Shown here: positions 37,422-47,719 of the stretch, piece by piece
Layout of the letters: each line of letters starts with the position of its first letter
Numbering within the stretch: position 1 is the stretch's first letter
From: Nitratireductor sp.
Lineage (GTDB): Bacteria > Pseudomonadota > Alphaproteobacteria > Rhizobiales > Rhizobiaceae
DNA length: 64,000 nt
Direction of reading: 5' to 3'
Assembly (NCBI GenBank): GCA_020637805.1
Contig: JACKJU010000007.1
Coordinates: forward strand, 124,001 to 188,000
Program-made: the position numbers and the translations under genes
Notes under the pieces: model-generated
The model's database searches: none
Told to the model about the DNA's origin: nothing
What the model saw: only the letters and a program-made list of their open reading frames with translations

Positions 37422-38459
37422 ATGAAAAATACCCTGAATTCCCTCATGGCGGGACTGGCGATATCGCTGGCCGCTTCCTCTGCCGCCTTCGCAGATGGCG
37501 AGGTCAACATCTACTCTTACCGCCAGCCCGAACTGATCAAGCCGCTGCTCGACGAGTTTACCTCCGAGACCGGAATCGCAACCAACGTGATTTTCCTGGA
37601 CAAGGGCCTGGCCGAACGGATCAAGGTCGAGGGCCGCAACTCGCCCGCAGATATCATCCTGACAGCCGATATCGGCAATCTGCAGACCGCCGTCGACGAG
37701 GGCGTGGTCCAGAATGTCGACGACGAATTCATCAACGAGCATATTCCCGCCCAGTACCGCGATCCGCAGGGTGCGTGGTTTGCGCTCACGACACGGGGCA
37801 GGGTGGTCTATGCCTCCAAGGACCGCGTCGAGCAGGACAGCATCACCTACGAGGAACTGGCCGATCCGAAATGGAAAGGCCGCATCTGCATTCGCGACGG
37901 CCAGCACCAGTACAACATCGCGCTCATCGCATCCATGATCGCCAACCACGGCGAGGACTTCACCCGCGAATGGCTCACCGGATTGAAAAACAATCTTGCC
38001 CGCAAGCCGGCAGGCAACGACCGCGCCCAGGCCAAGTCGATCTATTCCGGTGAATGCGACATCGGCATTGGCAACACCTATTATGTCGGCCTGATGATGA
38101 CCAACGAGAAGGACCCTGAGCAGAAGGACTGGGCTGCCGCAATCAAGGTCCTGTTTCCCAACAGCGACGGGCGCGGTACCCATGTCAACATCTCGGGCAT
38201 GGCGATGGCCAAGAACGCACCCAACCGCGAAAACGCGCTGAAGTTCATGGAATTCCTTGCCAGTCCCAAGGCCCAGGAACTCTATGCCGATGCCGTGTTC
38301 GAATATCCGGTTGCGCCGGGTTCCAAACCCTCTGAGATCGTCGCCGGATTTGGCGAAATCCATCCCGACACGCTGCCGCTGGCCGAGATTGCCAAGTACC
38401 GCAAGCGTGCCTCCGAACTCGTTGACGAGACCCGGTTCAACGACGGCGCAAGCGGCTGA
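37422..38459 (+). CDS. Periplasmic Fe(3+)-binding protein of an ABC transporter (FbpA/FutA type)
   Basis: 345 residues with signal peptide (MKNTLNSLMAGLAISLAASS... cleavage at SAAFA-DG, about residue 25). Mature protein begins EVNIYSYRQPELIKPLL. Ferric-binding tyrosine pair in GNTYYVGLM (about 221-229), with NISGMAMAKNAPN and FMEFLASPKAQELYA typical of the family. The permease and ATPase genes are not next to it. GGAGA lies upstream of the ATG; an Irr-type box precedes the gene. Confidence 0.94.
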   Translation: MKNTLNSLMAGLAISLAASSAAFADGEVNIYSYRQPELIKPLLDEFTSETGIATNVIFLDKGLAERIKVEGRNSPADIILTADIGNLQTAVDEGVVQNVDDEFINEHIPAQYRDPQGAWFALTTRGRVVYASKDRVEQDSITYEELADPKWKGRICIRDGQHQYNIALIASMIANHGEDFTREWLTGLKNNLARKPAGNDRAQAKSIYSGECDIGIGNTYYVGLMMTNEKDPEQKDWAAAIKVLFPNSDGRGTHVNISGMAMAKNAPNRENALKFMEFLASPKAQELYADAVFEYPVAPGSKPSEIVAGFGEIHPDTLPLAEIAKYRKRASELVDETRFNDGASG

Positions 38460-38540
38460 TTGCGGTCGAAAGGCCTGAAACGTCAGATAGTTGTCTCATT
38501 TCGGGACATTAACCAACAAGGTTGAAAAAGTCTTAACCAA

Positions 38541-38572
38541 GCACCCCGTTGCCTTGCCCGGCAGCGGGGTGC
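38541..38572 (+). terminator. Hairpin after iron-binding protein gene
   Basis: GCACCCCG / CGGGGTGC with an inner TGCC / GGCA stem, followed by CTCTATTGTTTT. Confidence 0.6.
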
Positions 38573-38677
38573 GCTCTATTGTTTTGGCCAGATGCGGAAG
38601 CGGTCTGCCAGAGGAGGCGGATCGTAACATGACCGGGAAGCGTACGGGGCGCATTCCCAAACCAGCAGGCCGGTTCC

Positions 38678-39475
38678 ATGAGTCCGCTCGCCATATCCAG
38701 ATCTGTGTCTGCCGCAATCTTGCTGGCAGCATCCATCCTTGCAATTCCGGTTGTTCCCGCGTCACCGGTCGCGACCTCGGTGCATGCCGAAGGCCACGCG
38801 GCGGGATTGCGTGGCGGCACCGGCGTGTCGAGCCGCAAGAGCACCGGCAATGTCAAACGTTACATCCGCTCGCGCTCGGTGCTCGATGGCCCCAGCGTGC
38901 GCAGTTACCGCGTGCGCCGCGATCTCCCGGCCACCTACCAGCGCAAATCGAACAGCGTCTATCTCGACACAGCGGCATCCAGGCGTGCCCTTGGCAACCA
39001 CGACCGGCAGGTCATCTATCGCAATTCCCTGCGTGACGGGAACGTCCAGCGCCGCACGATCAGCGTCACCGGCGGAAGGGACCGTCGCGGTGGCTACGAC
39101 CGGCGCGATTTCGATCGGCGCGATTTCAGGCTGCGTGATGGCCGTTCGGGCGTCTACCTTGCCGGCCGCCCCGACCGAAATGGCTACATCCGGAACTACC
39201 GGCGCAACGGCCCGCTGATCATTTCGCGTTCCGGCAACACGAACATCGACAATTCGGTGAATGTCACCAACGAGTTCAACGGCAATTTTGTTGGCGGAAT
39301 CGCAGTGGTCAACGGCGGCACGGGCAGCATGCGCGAAATCGCGGGCAGCTCGGTCAAGGGGCCAGGCGACAGCACCGTTTGCAAGTATGGAACCTATTGT
39401 ACGATCGACCTCGGCGGGCCGAAAATCATCACCTTCAACGATGTCGGCGACATCAACGAAGAGGATCTGCAATAA
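38678..39475 (+). CDS. Exported arginine-rich protein of unknown function
   Basis: 265 residues. Signal peptide about 1-38 (hydrophobic AAILLAASILAIPVVPA). The middle is very basic with RRG-YDRRDFDRRDFRLRDG, where RRDFD is duplicated at DNA level (GATCGGCGCGATTTC, 39106-39126). The C-terminal part has asparagine-rich NTNIDNSVNVTNEFNGN and two cysteines in CKYGTYC that may form a disulfide. A nucleic-acid or surface-binding role is possible. Only an AGG-like site precedes the ATG. Family not recognised. Confidence 0.7.
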   Translation: MSPLAISRSVSAAILLAASILAIPVVPASPVATSVHAEGHAAGLRGGTGVSSRKSTGNVKRYIRSRSVLDGPSVRSYRVRRDLPATYQRKSNSVYLDTAASRRALGNHDRQVIYRNSLRDGNVQRRTISVTGGRDRRGGYDRRDFDRRDFRLRDGRSGVYLAGRPDRNGYIRNYRRNGPLIISRSGNTNIDNSVNVTNEFNGNFVGGIAVVNGGTGSMREIAGSSVKGPGDSTVCKYGTYCTIDLGGPKIITFNDVGDINEEDLQ

Positions 39476-39557
39476 ACATGTTCTGGCAGGGCGCCTGAAA
39501 AGCGCTGCCCGGCATTTCAGTCAGAGGGGGGCGGTGTCTTGCGCCGTCCAAGTGGGG

Positions 39558-39586
39558 GATCCCGGTCGTTTAAAGCGGCCGGGATC
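39558..39586. terminator. Convergent terminator between exported protein gene and rlmB
   Basis: GATCCCGG / CCGGGATC with a 13-nt inner region that pairs further; T-rich on the plus side is weak. Confidence 0.5.
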
Positions 39587-39630
39587 TGCCTTTCCGGCAG
39601 GTACTTCTGGCAGCATGCCTTCCGGCGATA

Positions 39631-40542
39631 TCAGAAGCGTTTCAGATGCCGGTTGACGATATAGAGGCCCAGAACAGCGGCGTTCGAGACATTGAGTGAC
39701 TTTATTTCGCCCGGCATGTCGATACGCGCCAGTGTATCGCAGGTTTCGCGCGTCTTCTGGCGCAGTCCCTTGCCCTCGGACCCCATCACCAGCGCAACCT
39801 TGGTGCCCGTGATCGAGTTTTCGAGGATATCCGGCCCTTCGCTGTCCAGGCCAATCGTCTGGTAGCCCAGCCCTTTCAGTTCTTCCAGCGCTTCTGCCAG
39901 GTTTCGCACCTGGATGTGATTGACGAGGTCGAGTGCGCCCGATGCAGACTTGGCCAGTACGCCGGTCTCCGCAGGAGAGTGACGCGACGTGGTGATTACC
40001 GCACCCGCCTTCATCGCCACTGCCGAGCGCAGAATGGCACCCGCATTGTGCGGATCGGTAACCTGGTCGAGTACGAGCACGAGCGGTGAGGCGGAAATCT
40101 GTTCGAGGCTCATTGGCGCAAGCGGTGCGACTTCAAGCACGCAGCCCTGGTGCACGGCTTCCGAACCGACCATGCGATCCAGTTCCTTCGGGTAGGTATC
40201 GTGTACCCTCAGACCTTCCGGCAGGCTATCTGCGCCGCCAAGCCGCATCAGCGCATTTGGCGTGATGTAGAGCCCCAGTTTCTCGCGCCCGGGATTGTCG
40301 AGGGCATGCCGCACCGTGTGCAGGCCATAGACGAACAGCCGCGATGTCTCCTCGCGTTCGACTTGCGGCCGCTTTGCAAACTTGCCGCCGCCGGCCTTTC
40401 CACCGCCAAACTTGCCGCTGCCGCCCTGTCTGACTGCATCACGGCGGTCGCGCCGCTTCTGCGCATGATGGCGGTTTGCCGCCTCGCTCTGTCCGCTTCC
40501 GGAGGGGCCGTTTCGGCCCTGATTTGTGTCATCTTCGCTCAT
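39631..40542 (-). CDS. rlmB: 23S rRNA (guanosine-2'-O-)-methyltransferase RlmB (SpoU/TrmH family)
   Basis: 303 residues. N-terminal basic linker (about 1-60), a substrate-binding domain (YGLHTVRHALDNPGREKLGLYITPNA) and the C-terminal SPOUT knot with motifs LDQVTDPHNAGAILRSAV, LVMGSEGKGLRQKTRETCD and LNVSNAAVLGLY. It methylates G2251 in the 23S rRNA peptidyl-transferase loop. Its position next to tRNA-Tyr and tRNA-Gly upstream of tuf is a common alphaproteobacterial order. Confidence 0.95.
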   Translation of the reverse strand: MSEDDTNQGRNGPSGSGQSEAANRHHAQKRRDRRDAVRQGGSGKFGGGKAGGGKFAKRPQVEREETSRLFVYGLHTVRHALDNPGREKLGLYITPNALMRLGGADSLPEGLRVHDTYPKELDRMVGSEAVHQGCVLEVAPLAPMSLEQISASPLVLVLDQVTDPHNAGAILRSAVAMKAGAVITTSRHSPAETGVLAKSASGALDLVNHIQVRNLAEALEELKGLGYQTIGLDSEGPDILENSITGTKVALVMGSEGKGLRQKTRETCDTLARIDMPGEIKSLNVSNAAVLGLYIVNRHLKRF

Positions 40543-40706
40543 GCCAGTGGGCGTATCCCCGCGTCATGACGCCGTCAAGGCGAATTGCTGCTGCCAGCCC
40601 CGGCGGCACATTTGCCGAATTGCCTGAAAATGCCGAAATTGATTGTTACTCTGTGTTGACAGCAAGAGGGCCAATCGGCATAACGCGCTCGCACTTCACC
40701 GGTTTT

Positions 40707-40791
40707 GGGGGAATGTCCCGAGCGGCAAAGGGGGCGGACTGTAAATCCGCTGCGTAATGCTTCGTAGGTTCGAGTCCTACTTCCCCCACCA
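40707..40791 (+). tRNA. tRNA-Tyr (anticodon GTA)
   Basis: 85 nt with long variable arm, anticodon loop CTGTAAA, T-loop GTTCGAG, acceptor GGGGGAA/TTCCCCC and encoded CCA. Confidence 0.97.
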
Positions 40792-40867
40792 TTCCGGTTA
40801 CAGCCAGCATGCCTCGCATCTGGCCCTTGGTGGAAGTGCCTGCCCAGGAGATTGCTTGGCAGAACCT

Positions 40868-40941
40868 GCGGGTATAGCTCAATGGTAGAGCAGCAGCCTT
40901 CCAAGCTGAATATGCGGGTTCGATTCCCGCTACCCGCTCCA
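40868..40941 (+). tRNA. tRNA-Gly (anticodon TCC)
   Basis: 74 nt, acceptor GCGGGTA/TACCCGC, anticodon loop CTTCCAA, encoded CCA. The first anticodon-stem position is a G-A mismatch. Confidence 0.95.
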
Positions 40942-40947
40942 GAAATC

Positions 40948-40970
40948 AACCCGCTACGGCGGGTTTTTTG
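40948..40970 (+). terminator. Terminator of the tRNA-Tyr/tRNA-Gly unit
   Basis: AACCCGC / GCGGGTT with TACG loop, followed by TTTTGTTTT. Confidence 0.85.
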
Positions 40971-41329
40971 TTTTCCTTTACATCGGAAAATCAGATTGTC
41001 TGGCGGAATCGCAGCGTGATTGGTTCTCGCAATCACAGTATTCCGACAGTCGCAGGTGAACAGCTTGGTCAACCTCTGGAAAAATTGTTCGCGTTGCGGT
41101 TTGGCTCAGCTGGCAGACATCCCCGACTTTGATATATTCCCTAACAATTTTTGAAATTTGAAATACTGTCCAGAAGGTATTGTAATAGCAACAAGATAAT
41201 AGCGTTGTGCGCATGGTGAGTATTGAATTCTCCCCCTAATCGGCAAGCTCGAGGTTGACCTATCGGAATATGTGCTATTTCCTGTCACCTCATGGGGTGC
41301 AATCTGGTTGACACGACGGAGTATTTTCA
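40971..41329. other. AT-richer intergenic region; no gene seen
   Basis: About 360 bp of lower GC than neighbours. TTGACC at 41254 and TTGACA at 41308 could serve as -35 boxes for the small exported protein that follows. No supported frame. Confidence 0.5.
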
Positions 41330-41614
41330 ATGAAAAAAATCGCGGCGCTTGCTTTAGCTTCATCCCTCGTCACATTCGGCACCGCTCATGCGGAGAATGT
41401 CTTGCTGAACTGGTTCATGTCCAATGACATCATCCAGAACAGCCCGGGTATCTCCCGTACAAACGGCGGACAGTACGAATATGTAATTCTAGATCCTGTC
41501 CACCTTGAGGGTGGAATGGCCAGGTTCTCTTTCAATGATGGCTATTCCGGAGGAAATGGCGGCGGCATGCACTTCAGCTTCGGTGGGGGTAGAGGGTATC
41601 CCGAAGAGAGATGA
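41330..41614 (+). CDS. Small exported glycine-rich protein, function unknown
   Basis: 94 residues. Signal peptide MKKIAALALASSLVTFGTAHA, then NVLLNWFMSNDIIQNSPG and a glycine-rich tail (GYSGGNGGGMHFSFGGGRGY). GGAG at 7-10 bases upstream of the ATG. Flanked by a strong terminator, so it is a single-gene unit. Lower GC than surrounding genes may indicate transfer. Not recognised. Confidence 0.6.
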   Translation: MKKIAALALASSLVTFGTAHAENVLLNWFMSNDIIQNSPGISRTNGGQYEYVILDPVHLEGGMARFSFNDGYSGGNGGGMHFSFGGGRGYPEER

Positions 41615-41640
41615 TTTATTTTTGGCCTTGCCAAAGGCTT

Positions 41641-41672
41641 CCGGCGGGCCTTTGCCCGCCGGTTTATGTTTC
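41641..41672 (+). terminator. Rho-independent terminator
   Basis: CCGGCGGGC / GCCCGCCGG, CTTT loop, then TTTATGTTT. Confidence 0.85.
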
Positions 41673-41818
41673 GACAGCGTTCCCGTCAGTTCCACTTGCC
41701 GCGCGGCAAACGGCCTCTGGGCCCGTGATAAGCGTCGGCTGACCACGGCTCCTTCCGGCAAGCGACCGAATTTGCTTGCGCATCCAGTGTTCCTGATTTC
41801 ATCGGGACCTGAAATGCT

Positions 41819-42223
41819 CTAGCTGCGGCGGGCCTGCGCCAGCTCTTCGCGCAGGCGCGCGTTCTCGGCTTCCAGTTCTGCTATTCGGTCCGCTTCCGGA
41901 CCGCGCGCGGCAGCCAGAACCCGGTAGAGTATTTCGTAGACGCCCGAGATTTCACGATGCGGTGTCCGCACCTTTCCGATCCTGATCTGCTCGTCCTCGT
42001 ATTCGTCGACATTCTCCGCCTTCGGCAGAACGCCCCGGTGCAGCTTGCCCAAGTCCCATGCCCGCCTGGTCAGGTTCGCGAACGGCGGTGCCTTCGCCAC
42101 CATGTAGGCGAAATCGGCGGTGCCATCGGGACGTTTTCCAAGATTGGTCAACTCGATCTGGCCCAGCGGTGTGGCCTGCGAGCGGTCGCCATGGCGTATC
42201 AGGTCGATCTTGATGCGTATCAT
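41819..42223 (-). CDS. Conserved-looking hypothetical protein with C-terminal coiled coil
   Basis: 134 residues. N-terminus MIRIKIDLIRHGDRSQATPLGQIELTN is a beta-rich module; the middle has NLTRRAWDLGKLHRGVLP; the end is a short coiled coil (IAELEAENARLREELAQARRS). The N-terminal pattern resembles small phage- or plasmid-associated proteins, but no other phage gene is near. Start at 42223 is preferred for GGGGA upstream over the ATG at 42241. Function unknown. Confidence 0.6.
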   Translation of the reverse strand: MIRIKIDLIRHGDRSQATPLGQIELTNLGKRPDGTADFAYMVAKAPPFANLTRRAWDLGKLHRGVLPKAENVDEYEDEQIRIGKVRTPHREISGVYEILYRVLAAARGPEADRIAELEAENARLREELAQARRS

Positions 42224-42398
42224 GAAGGCATTCCCCGGCATTGAACAAGTCGGATCGGGTCTAGCCGATCAGGGGGAACCTGAAAAGTGGCAGGCCAGGA
42301 AAGTGGAGCGGCAAAGCTCGTTGGTCTTCGCCAGCCCTCTGCAATACTTCAGATTCCCGTTGCCAGCGGCGGGCGGTGTGGATAACAGTTTGTGCAGC

Positions 42399-42472
42399 GC
42401 GGGTGTAGCTCAATGGCAGAGCAGCAGCTTCCCAAGCTGAATACGAGGGTTCGATTCCCTTCACCCGCTCCA
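42399..42472 (+). tRNA. tRNA-Gly (anticodon CCC)
   Basis: 74 nt, acceptor GCGGGTG/CACCCGC, anticodon loop TTCCCAA, encoded CCA; body similar to the tRNA-Gly at 40.9 kb. Confidence 0.95.
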
Positions 42473-42501
42473 TTGAACAGCAATCGGTCAGAAATCACCT
42501 C

Positions 42502-43386
42502 ATGGCACCTTCACATCTGGCCGTTGCCGTGCTGGTCATGGCCATCTGGGGCTTCAATTTCGTCGTCATCAAGTTCGGCATCGATTCCATGCCGCCGCTT
42601 CTCCTGGCGACACTCAGATTTGTCGTTGCTGCCCTGCCTGCCGTGTTTCTGCCGAGGCCAGATGTTCCCTGGTCCCGTATGATCATCATCGGCATGGCGC
42701 TGTTTGTCGGGCAGTTCGCCTTCCTTTTTCCGGCACTCCAGTCAGGCATGCCGCCGGGACTTGCCTCGGTGGTGCTGCAGTCGCAGGCCTTCTTCACGAT
42801 AATCTTTGCCGCCGCCTTCATCGGCGAACGGCCGAAGCTCCGGCAACTGGCTGGTGTTATCGTGGCCGCAGCGGGTCTTTTCGTCATCGCAATGACGGTA
42901 GGGGCAGGCTTCACCTACGCCGGACTTGCGCTCACACTTGCCGCCGCTGCCAGTTGGGCCACCGGCAATGTGATGATGCGCAAGGCAGGGAAGGTCGACA
43001 TGCTGCCCATGATGGTATGGCTGAGCCTCGTGCCGCCTTTGCCGCTCTTCGCCATGTCGCTTTATTTCGAGGGCTGGCCCGCCATCCATGCGGCCATGAC
43101 CCATTTCAATGCGGTGGGCTTTGCTGCCGTGCTCTATCTTGCGATCCCGGTGACGCTTTTTGGCTTCGGTATCTGGGGCTTTCTTCTCAAGACCTATGAT
43201 GCGCCCACCGTTGCCCCGTTTTCCCTCCTGGTTCCGCTCTTCGGAACGGTTTCTGCCTGGCTCGTGCTGGGTGAAAGCTTCTCGACGCTGCGCATTGCCG
43301 GAATGGCGCTGATCGTGTTCGGGCTTGCAGTCGTCGCCTTGCCGCTTCCGCGCCTGCTTGCGGGCAGGCTTCGCGGCCATTCATGA
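42502..43386 (+). CDS. EamA-family (DMT) transporter
   Basis: 294 residues, ten predicted helices arranged as two EamA repeats (first begins LAVAVLVMAIWGFNFVVIKFG; second begins GLALTLAAAASWATGNVMMRKAG). Resembles the EamA cysteine/O-acetylserine exporter branch (GFNFVVIK, PLFGTVSAWLVLGESF). Exports small metabolites; specific substrate unproved. It starts 29 bp after tRNA-Gly and converges on the next transporter gene. Confidence 0.9.
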   Translation: MAPSHLAVAVLVMAIWGFNFVVIKFGIDSMPPLLLATLRFVVAALPAVFLPRPDVPWSRMIIIGMALFVGQFAFLFPALQSGMPPGLASVVLQSQAFFTIIFAAAFIGERPKLRQLAGVIVAAAGLFVIAMTVGAGFTYAGLALTLAAAASWATGNVMMRKAGKVDMLPMMVWLSLVPPLPLFAMSLYFEGWPAIHAAMTHFNAVGFAAVLYLAIPVTLFGFGIWGFLLKTYDAPTVAPFSLLVPLFGTVSAWLVLGESFSTLRIAGMALIVFGLAVVALPLPRLLAGRLRGHS

Positions 43387-43423
43387 GCGATCCGACTTTG
43401 CGCCTTGTAGCAGCGTTCGGGCG

Positions 43424-44383
43424 CTAGCCCTGTGGCGTGATCGCGCGCCGGGCGTTCTTGCGTTCCATGCCAAGCCTGCTCTCGCGGATGACGATGACGA
43501 GACCTGCCGCTATGACCATGGCCGCCCCGGCCAGCATGGCAAGCGTCGGCTTCTCCTCGAACAGGAAGTATCCGGCCGCCAGTGCCAGCAGGATGGATGT
43601 GTATTCGAAGGAGGCAATGACGGCTGTTTCGGCGTGCCGGTAGCTGGCGGTCAGTAGGATTTGCCCCAGGCCGCCCAGTACCCCGGCAGAAACGAGCAAG
43701 AGCGCCTCTAACGGTGAAGGTACGACCCAGCCGAACGGAAGCGACAGGAGCGACAGCACGCTGGCGCTGAGCGAGAAATAGAGGACGATGGTTGCGGTCT
43801 TTTCAACGCCCACCAGCTTGCGCACAAAGATCTGTGCCATGGCTGCAAAGACGGCCCCCATCAACGCGATGATAGCGCCCAGAGCCTCCGTTGATCCGGC
43901 ACCGCCGTTCTCCATGACTGAAAGGCGAGGGGCCAGTACGAGCACCACGCCGGCAAGACCCGCGAAGACCGCCGTCATCCGGTAGATGCGAAGGCGTTCT
44001 CCAAGGAACATCGCGGCCAGCACGGTTGCCAGAAGCGGGGCTGCATAGCCGATGGTCACCGCCTCGGGCAGGGGAATCATGCCAAGCGCGGTAAATCCGC
44101 AGAACATGGCGCTGACGCCCACCAGCCCGCGAAAGAAATGGCCTGACGGATTGTTGGTGCGGAACGCGGTGGAGAACTGGCCGCGCATCGCAAGCCAGGC
44201 AAGAATGGGCGGCATGGCAAATAGCGAGCGGAAGAATACGGCTTCACCGGCAGGGACGTGGGCCGAAGCGGCCTTGATGCAGGCTGACATCGCCATGAAC
44301 ACGGTAACCGACATGATCTTGAGGAAGATGCCGTAGAGCGGCCTTTGATCTTCCTCTTTCCCGGCTTCCCCTGTGTCTTCCAA
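43424..44383 (-). CDS. EamA-family (DMT) transporter
   Basis: 319 residues, ten helices in two EamA repeats (PAGEAVFFRSLFAMPPI, LPEAVTIGYAAPLLATVLAAMFLGERL, then GAIIALMGAVFAAMAQIFVRKL). The start is taken as TTG at 44383 because AGGAGG lies five bases upstream and the protein then has normal length. A longer in-frame ATG at 44596 would add about 70 residues unlike the family. Convergent with the EamA gene at 42.5 kb; sequence similarity between the two is low. Confidence 0.88.
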   Translation of the reverse strand: MEDTGEAGKEEDQRPLYGIFLKIMSVTVFMAMSACIKAASAHVPAGEAVFFRSLFAMPPILAWLAMRGQFSTAFRTNNPSGHFFRGLVGVSAMFCGFTALGMIPLPEAVTIGYAAPLLATVLAAMFLGERLRIYRMTAVFAGLAGVVLVLAPRLSVMENGGAGSTEALGAIIALMGAVFAAMAQIFVRKLVGVEKTATIVLYFSLSASVLSLLSLPFGWVVPSPLEALLLVSAGVLGGLGQILLTASYRHAETAVIASFEYTSILLALAAGYFLFEEKPTLAMLAGAAMVIAAGLVIVIRESRLGMERKNARRAITPQG

Positions 44384-44821
44384 CCGAACCTCCTGCAATC
44401 CGGCTCTGGACTGCCACCTCTGCCGGTGCGTCAACGTGTGCCCGGCTGTTTCAAATGCTCCTTTTGCCGGGTATGCGCCTGCCTGGATTTCCCTGCAAGG
44501 CCCGGGCGGCTCAAAAAATGCGGGAATGATGCTGAATGCATGCGCGATTGGGGCTTCGCACGGCCCGGTTTGAATAGTCCGGACATTCCGGTCCAAGGCT
44601 CTTTGCCTGCCTGCACCGGGCGCGTCCGCATCTCCCCCGATTGTGCCTGCCTGTGCCCAACTTTTCCTTGCGAATGGCGCTCAAACCCGTTATTTGCCAC
44701 CGCGAACCGGCCTGAGTAACGGGAAGTCTTTTCCGTGTCAGAAGGGATTTGCCGTCATTTGCCAGATGCGGCCTGCCTTTAGCCAGTAACATTGAATGTC
44801 AGATCACGGGAACAACAAGAT
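44384..44821. other. Intergenic region upstream of tuf; no gene seen
   Basis: About 440 bp. Presumed to contain the tuf promoter; no near-consensus -35/-10 pair could be fixed by eye. Confidence 0.5.
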
Positions 44822-45997
<1,176 letters not shown>

Positions 45998-46021
45998 TCG
46001 ATTGATTTGATGAATATCGGG

Positions 46022-46041
46022 CGGGCAGCTTTTGCTGCCCG
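46022..46041 (+). terminator. Hairpin after tuf
   Basis: CGGGCAGC / GCTGCCCG with TTTT loop, followed by TTCGCTTCC; weak T-tract. Confidence 0.6.
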
Positions 46042-46161
46042 TTCGCTTCCCGGGATAACCGGGCCCGGTTGGCAAAATCACTTGCAAATATCGGGGATTT
46101 GGCGTTATCACACGCCAGCCTCGCAAGAGGCACTGTCTGCGGCCGCTGCGGTCCGCCGGAT

Positions 46162-46237
<76 letters not shown>

Positions 46238-46413
46238 TTTTCCTTCAAACTTTTGCATTCGGGTCCGCCGGCTGGCTGACAGCCTGCTTTTACATTGAAG
46301 CGTAACCTGCTGTTCCGATTCCGGTTTACACGGACAGGCCACAGCCTGCATAAAGCGGCAGAAGCTTCGGGTGCCGTCTGTGCCGGTGCCGGTAACAGCA
46401 TGCGGGGGAACGA

Positions 46414-47157
46414 ATGGCCGCACCCAAGGGCATTTTCTGGATACACATCAAGAAGAGCGGCGGCACCTCCACGCGGCAGGTGTTTTCCAGCCTCTACCGC
46501 GAGACCGACCGTTCGAAGCGACCGCAATGCTTCATCCAGGCGGACCCTGCCGAATACAACGACATCCTCAACAATTACCGCGTTCCGCTGGGCGACTACC
46601 AGTTTCGCCGCTGCCTGTTCGCGAAGAAGTTTCTATATGGCGGCGACTGGGACAGGCTGGTGAAATTCGGCTTCAGCCGCAATCCGGTCGAGCGATGTGT
46701 CAGCCAGTTTTTCTATCTCTACTACCGCGAGGACACGAAAGCGTTCTTGCGCCGCAGGCTGAAGATGGCGGCGGGCTTGCAGTTCGGACGGGGCATCCAC
46801 TGGAACTTCGACCGGTTTCTGGACATGCTGGAGGAGGGGCGCCGCTCGGACTCCAATCTTGCACCGCACGGCCTGCATTTTCGCACCCATACGGCCGCGA
46901 TGTGGGATGACGTGACAGACGAGGACAGCAATATCCTGCTCGACCATATCTTCCGGCTCGACGATTACCGCGACGGCCTGAACCACATTCTGGATATCTT
47001 TGGCATGAAGCGCCTGGCGGAGACCGACGTGGTGCATCTCAACAAGTCGAAGCGCGCTGCCTTTCAGCCCAACGCGGCACAGCTCGCCCGCATCGAGAGC
47101 CTGTTTGCAGGCGATTTCGAGATCTATGAAAAGCACGCCTTCCGCGACTTCGGATAG
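46414..47157 (+). CDS. Sulfotransferase family protein
   Basis: 247 residues. The N-terminal PAPS-binding loop is HIKKSGGTSTRQVF (about 11-24; lysine and Ser/Thr for phosphosulfate) and the 3-prime phosphate site is FSRNPVERCVSQFFY (about 87-101). This matches carbohydrate-type cytosolic/Golgi-like sulfotransferases. It should transfer sulfate to a cell-surface glycan. No glycan cluster is near, so the acceptor is unknown. GGGGG-AACG precedes the ATG. First gene of the accessory block after tRNA-Trp. Confidence 0.88.
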   Translation: MAAPKGIFWIHIKKSGGTSTRQVFSSLYRETDRSKRPQCFIQADPAEYNDILNNYRVPLGDYQFRRCLFAKKFLYGGDWDRLVKFGFSRNPVERCVSQFFYLYYREDTKAFLRRRLKMAAGLQFGRGIHWNFDRFLDMLEEGRRSDSNLAPHGLHFRTHTAAMWDDVTDEDSNILLDHIFRLDDYRDGLNHILDIFGMKRLAETDVVHLNKSKRAAFQPNAAQLARIESLFAGDFEIYEKHAFRDFG

Positions 47158-47174
47158 GCTCCGGCCATCGCGCG

Positions 47175-47212
47175 AAAGAAAAATGGCCGCTGCGGGGCGA
47201 ACACAGCGGCCA
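47175..47212 (-). terminator. Terminator of the BA14K-like gene
   Basis: TGGCCGCTG / CAGCGGCCA; on the minus strand followed by TTTTTCTTTC. Also usable by the sulfotransferase transcript as a hairpin. Confidence 0.7.
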
Positions 47213-47261
47213 GGCACACCGAGATGACCTGTGGCAACCACGGCATACCGTTCGGTTGCCG

Positions 47262-47699
47262 TCAGTTGTACGGCGAATTGCAGTAGCGGGTTTCCCCGCT
47301 GTAGGCGGTATAGGAATTGGTTTCCGGGACGTAGGAACGGTATTTCGAGGCGCAATAGTCGTAATGTGCCTCGGAATGTCCGCCACCGCCACCACCGCTC
47401 CGCCTTTGACTGCGGCGAGGCTCCTCGACGAAACGGTCGCCATCGTCATAGCCGCCTCCGTCGTCGTAGCCGCCATCGTCATAACCGTCATCGACCACTT
47501 CGACGCAGCGCCCGCGGTAAAATTCCATGCCGGGACCGCAGTCTTCGTCGTCATAACCGGGCCCGTCTATCACGCCGGGTCCGCCATATCCGGGACCGAT
47601 GTTGCGCGGACCGACATTCTGCGACTTGTACTGGGCAAAGGCCGGACCTGCTGCAAGAGAAGCGATCACGGTGGCAAGAACCAGTCTGGAGATGGTCAT
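47262..47699 (-). CDS. Exported BA14K-like protein
   Basis: 145 residues. Signal peptide to about residue 22 (ISRLVLATVIASLAAGPAFA). Mature N-terminus has NVGPRNIGPGYGGPG; the middle is Asp/Gly/Tyr-rich (DDGYDDGGYDDGGGYDDG, an imperfect six-residue repeat) and Gly-rich; the C-terminus YCASKYRSYVPETNSYTAYSG resembles the BA14K module of Brucella/Bartonella. GAGG precedes the ATG at 47699. Probably an envelope protein of unknown role. Second cistron after the related gene at 47.7 kb. Confidence 0.78.
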   Translation of the reverse strand: MTISRLVLATVIASLAAGPAFAQYKSQNVGPRNIGPGYGGPGVIDGPGYDDEDCGPGMEFYRGRCVEVVDDGYDDGGYDDGGGYDDGDRFVEEPRRSQRRSGGGGGGHSEAHYDYCASKYRSYVPETNSYTAYSGETRYCNSPYN

Positions 47700-47719
47700 T
47701 TTCTGCCTCTTTCCGCCGG

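Noticed and set aside
41819..42223. Phage origin of the coiled-coil hypothetical protein
   Set aside because: No other phage gene, integrase or attachment repeat within several kilobases; only a loose N-terminal resemblance.
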